Part shown: positions 62,002 through 64,000 of the stretch, piece after piece
How the letters are laid out: each line of letters starts with the position of its first letter
Numbering within the stretch: position 1 is the stretch's first letter
Source: Muricea muricata
Lineage: Eukaryota > Cnidaria > Anthozoa > Malacalcyonacea > Plexauridae
Length of the DNA stretch: 64,000 nucleotides
Assembly (NCBI GenBank): GCA_963855995.1
Contig: OY979725.1
Span: 6,086,118-6,150,117, forward strand
Direction of reading: 5' to 3'
The notes under the pieces: generated by a model
Told to the model about the DNA's origin: nothing
The model's database searches: none
The model's input: the letters and a program-made list of their open reading frames with translations, nothing else
Position numbers and translations under genes: made by a program

Positions 62002-64000
62002 ATCAAAATCGCGTTTTAAGCGTTCTAGAAGCGATTTGAGCGTAAACACATGCTCAAATCACGAACTAAAAATTACCGTCTTAAATCGATCAGGGCAACG
62101 TTTTAGAGCTGAAAATGGTGTTTTCAGTGCTAAAGTGAACGAGTTTAGCGCAATGATGTACTGCAATCACGGACCTAAAAGAGACCTTCTAAATGGAAAT
62201 TGCAGAACTTAGCTAGTCGGGAATCATGTTTTCGGCGCTCAAACCATCGAGATGAGCGAAATAACATGTTGAAATGAGAAACCTATAACTTGCTTGTAAA
62301 CTGAAAAGAAACGATCTTAAAACCATCAAAATCGCGTTTTAAGCGTTCTAGAAGCGATTTGAGCGTAAAAACATATTCAAATCACGAACTAAAAATTACC
62401 GTCTTAAATCGATCACGGCGACGTTTTAGAGCTTAAAATGGTGTTTTCAGTGCTAAAGTGAACGAGTTGAGCGCAATAATGTACTGCAATCACGGACCTA
62501 AAAGAGACCTTCTAAATGGAAATTGCAGAACTTAGCAAGTCGGGAATCATGTTTTCGGCGCTCAAACCATCGAGATGAGCGAAATAACATGTTGAAATGA
62601 GAAACCTATAACTTGCTTGTAAACTGAAAAGAAACGATCTTAGAACAATCAAAAGCGCGTTTTAAGCGTTCTAGAAGCGATTTGAGCGTAAAAACATGTT
62701 CAAATCACGAACTAAAAATTACCGTCTTAAATCGATCACGGCGACGTTTTAGAGCTTAAAATGGTGTTTTCAGTGCTAAAGTGAACGAGTTGAGCGCAAT
62801 AATGTACTCCAATCACGGACCTAAAAGAGACCTTCTAAATGGAAATTGCAGAACTTAGCAAGTCGGGAATCATGTTTTCGGCGCTCAAACCATCGAGATG
62901 AGCGAAATAACATATTGAAATGAGAAACCTATAACTTGCTTGTAAATTAAAAAAAACGATCTTAGAACCATCAAAATCGCGTTTTAAGCGTTTTGGAAGC
63001 GAGTTGAGCGTAAAACATGCTCAAATCACAAACTAAAAATTGCCGTCCTAAATCGATCACGGCGACGTTTTAGAGCTTAAAATGGTGTTTTCAGTGCTAA
63101 AGTGAACGAGTTGAGCGCAATGATGTACTGCAATCACGGACCTAAAAGAGACCTTCTAAATGGAAATTGCCGAACTTAGCAAGTCGGGAATCATGTTTTC
63201 GGCGCTCAAACCATCGAGATGAGCGAAATAACATGTTGAAATGAGAAACCTATAACTTGCTTGTAAACTAAAAAGAAACGATCTTAGAACCATCAAAATC
63301 GCGTTTTCAACGTTCTAGAAGCGATTTGAGCGTAAAAACATGCTCAAATCACAAACAAAAAATATCCGTCCTAAATCGATCACGGCGACGTTTAAGAGCT
63401 TAAAATGATGTTTTCAGTGCTAAAGTGAACGAGTTGAGAGCAATGATGTACTGCAATCACGGACCTAAAAGAGACCTTCTAAATGGAAATTGTAGAACTT
63501 AGCAAATCGGGAATCATGTTTTCGGTGCTCACACCATCGAGATGAGCGAAATAACATGTTGAAATGAGAAACCTATAACTTGCTTGTAGACTAGAGAGAA
63601 ACGATCTTAGAACCATCAAAATCGCGTTTTAAGCGTTCTAGAAGCGATTTGAGCGTAAAAACATGCTCAAATCACGAACTAAAAATTGCCGTCCTAAATC
63701 AATCACAGCGACGTTTTAAAGCTTAAAATGGTGTTTTCAGTGTCAAAGTGAACGAGTTGAGCGCAATGATGTACTCCAATCACGGACCTAAAAGAGACCT
63801 TCTAAATGGAAATTGCAGAACTTAGCAAGTCGAGAATCATGTTTTCGGCGCTCAAACCATCGAGATGAGCGAAATAACATGTTGAAATGAGAAACCTATA
63901 ACTTGCTTGTAAACGGAAAAGAAACGATCTTAGAACCATCAAAATCGCGTTTTAAGCGTTCTAGAAGCGATTTGAGCGTAAACACATGCTCAAATCACGA
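62002..64000 (+). repeat. HOR segment u/i-f/k-k-l-m-n/t-u (right edge, last partial)
   Basis: Monomers at 62002, 62325, 62648, 62970, 63292, 63615 and a partial one at 63938. The monomer at 62325 begins as f (ACATATTC) and ends as k or j (AATGTACTGC, CTCAAACC, AGAACAATC). The one at 63615 starts CTCAAATCACG but continues as t (AAATCAATCACAG, GTGTCAAAG, GTCGAGAATC). The array runs off the window in type u. Confidence 0.83.

Larger units (their letters stand above)
1..64000 (+). repeat. Satellite DNA array, ~198 tandem monomers of ~322 bp
   Basis: The whole window is one head-to-tail tandem repeat. Following the anchor ATCAAAATCGCG (variants ATCGAAATCG, ATCAAAAGCG, ATTAAAAGCG), I placed 198 complete monomers from base 1 to 63937 and a partial one to the end. 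The mean period is about 322.9 bp. Every monomer has the same orientation, and there is no unique sequence, transposon, microsatellite block or gene between them. G+C is about 40 % by a hand count of one consensus monomer. No reading frame longer than 81 codons exists on either strand. Such arrays are known from centromeres, pericentromeres and heterochromatic knobs. Which of these applies here is inference; the HOR organisation and absence of insertions favour a homogenised array core. Confidence 0.98.

Noticed and set aside
1-64000. CRISPR array
   Set aside because: The repeats are contiguous with no variable spacers, and the unit (~322 bp) is far longer than CRISPR repeats.
1-64000. rDNA spacer subrepeats or a telomeric repeat
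   Set aside because: No rRNA gene segment or short telomere-type motif is present, and the long ordered HORs do not fit a spacer.
1-64000. Dinucleosome phasing from the 322-bp length (about 2 x 161)
   Set aside because: The length is suggestive, but the underlying 107-bp period does not fit a nucleosome and nothing in the sequence alone decides it.

Overview
This 64-kb window is one uninterrupted, head-to-tail tandem satellite array. I see no credible gene, RNA gene or mobile element in it. I placed 198 complete monomers, plus 63 bases of a 199th, by following the anchor ATCAAAATCGCG and its variants. Most monomers are 320-324 bp. A minority class of 340-341 bp carries an internal duplication, and another of 315 bp carries an 8-bp deletion. 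All monomers lie in the same orientation. No six-frame ORF exceeds 81 codons, and the few that exist are the same repeat read by chance.

The array has at least four levels. (1) Each ~321-bp monomer is a trimer of diverged ~107-bp subunits. In the monomer at 322-642 the homologous GTTTT anchors fall at 333, 440, 547 and 654, exactly 107 bp apart. (2) Monomers fall into about two dozen recognisable variant types, called a-z here. (3) The types recur in fixed order as higher-order repeats (HORs): a 14-mer of 4516 bp, shortened derivatives of it, a 5-mer of 1613 bp, a 7-mer of 2262 bp and an 8-mer of 2584 bp present three times in a row. (4) Multi-kilobase blocks of HORs recur at long range: offset 10,981 bp, offset 12,602 bp, and a 4210-bp block at 1-4210 that returns at 49738-53947.

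Layout. 1-23232: HOR family A (order f-g-h-i-f-j-k-l-m-n-o-p-q-r-s-t-u with deletions and duplications). 23233-25831: a small divergent domain (types v-z) found nowhere else in the window. 25832-49737: HOR family B (7-mers, 8-mers, 315-bp and 341-bp monomers). 49738-64000: family A again, opening with the same 13 monomers as the left edge of the window. Several monomers are chimeras of two types joined in register, as expected from unequal crossover or gene conversion.

The organism is a eukaryote. A long homogenised satellite with HORs and no transposon insertions is typical of a centromere core or a heterochromatic block. Species cannot be read from this. The sequence is about 40 % G+C yet rich in CpG (about 21 per monomer by hand count against about 13 expected). 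From memory only, short stretches on the minus strand recall legume CentGm-type centromere satellites; I hold this weakly. The most interesting local signals are a perfect 9-bp dyad in subunit A, a TGAGCG box shared by all three subunits, and the nested HOR history.
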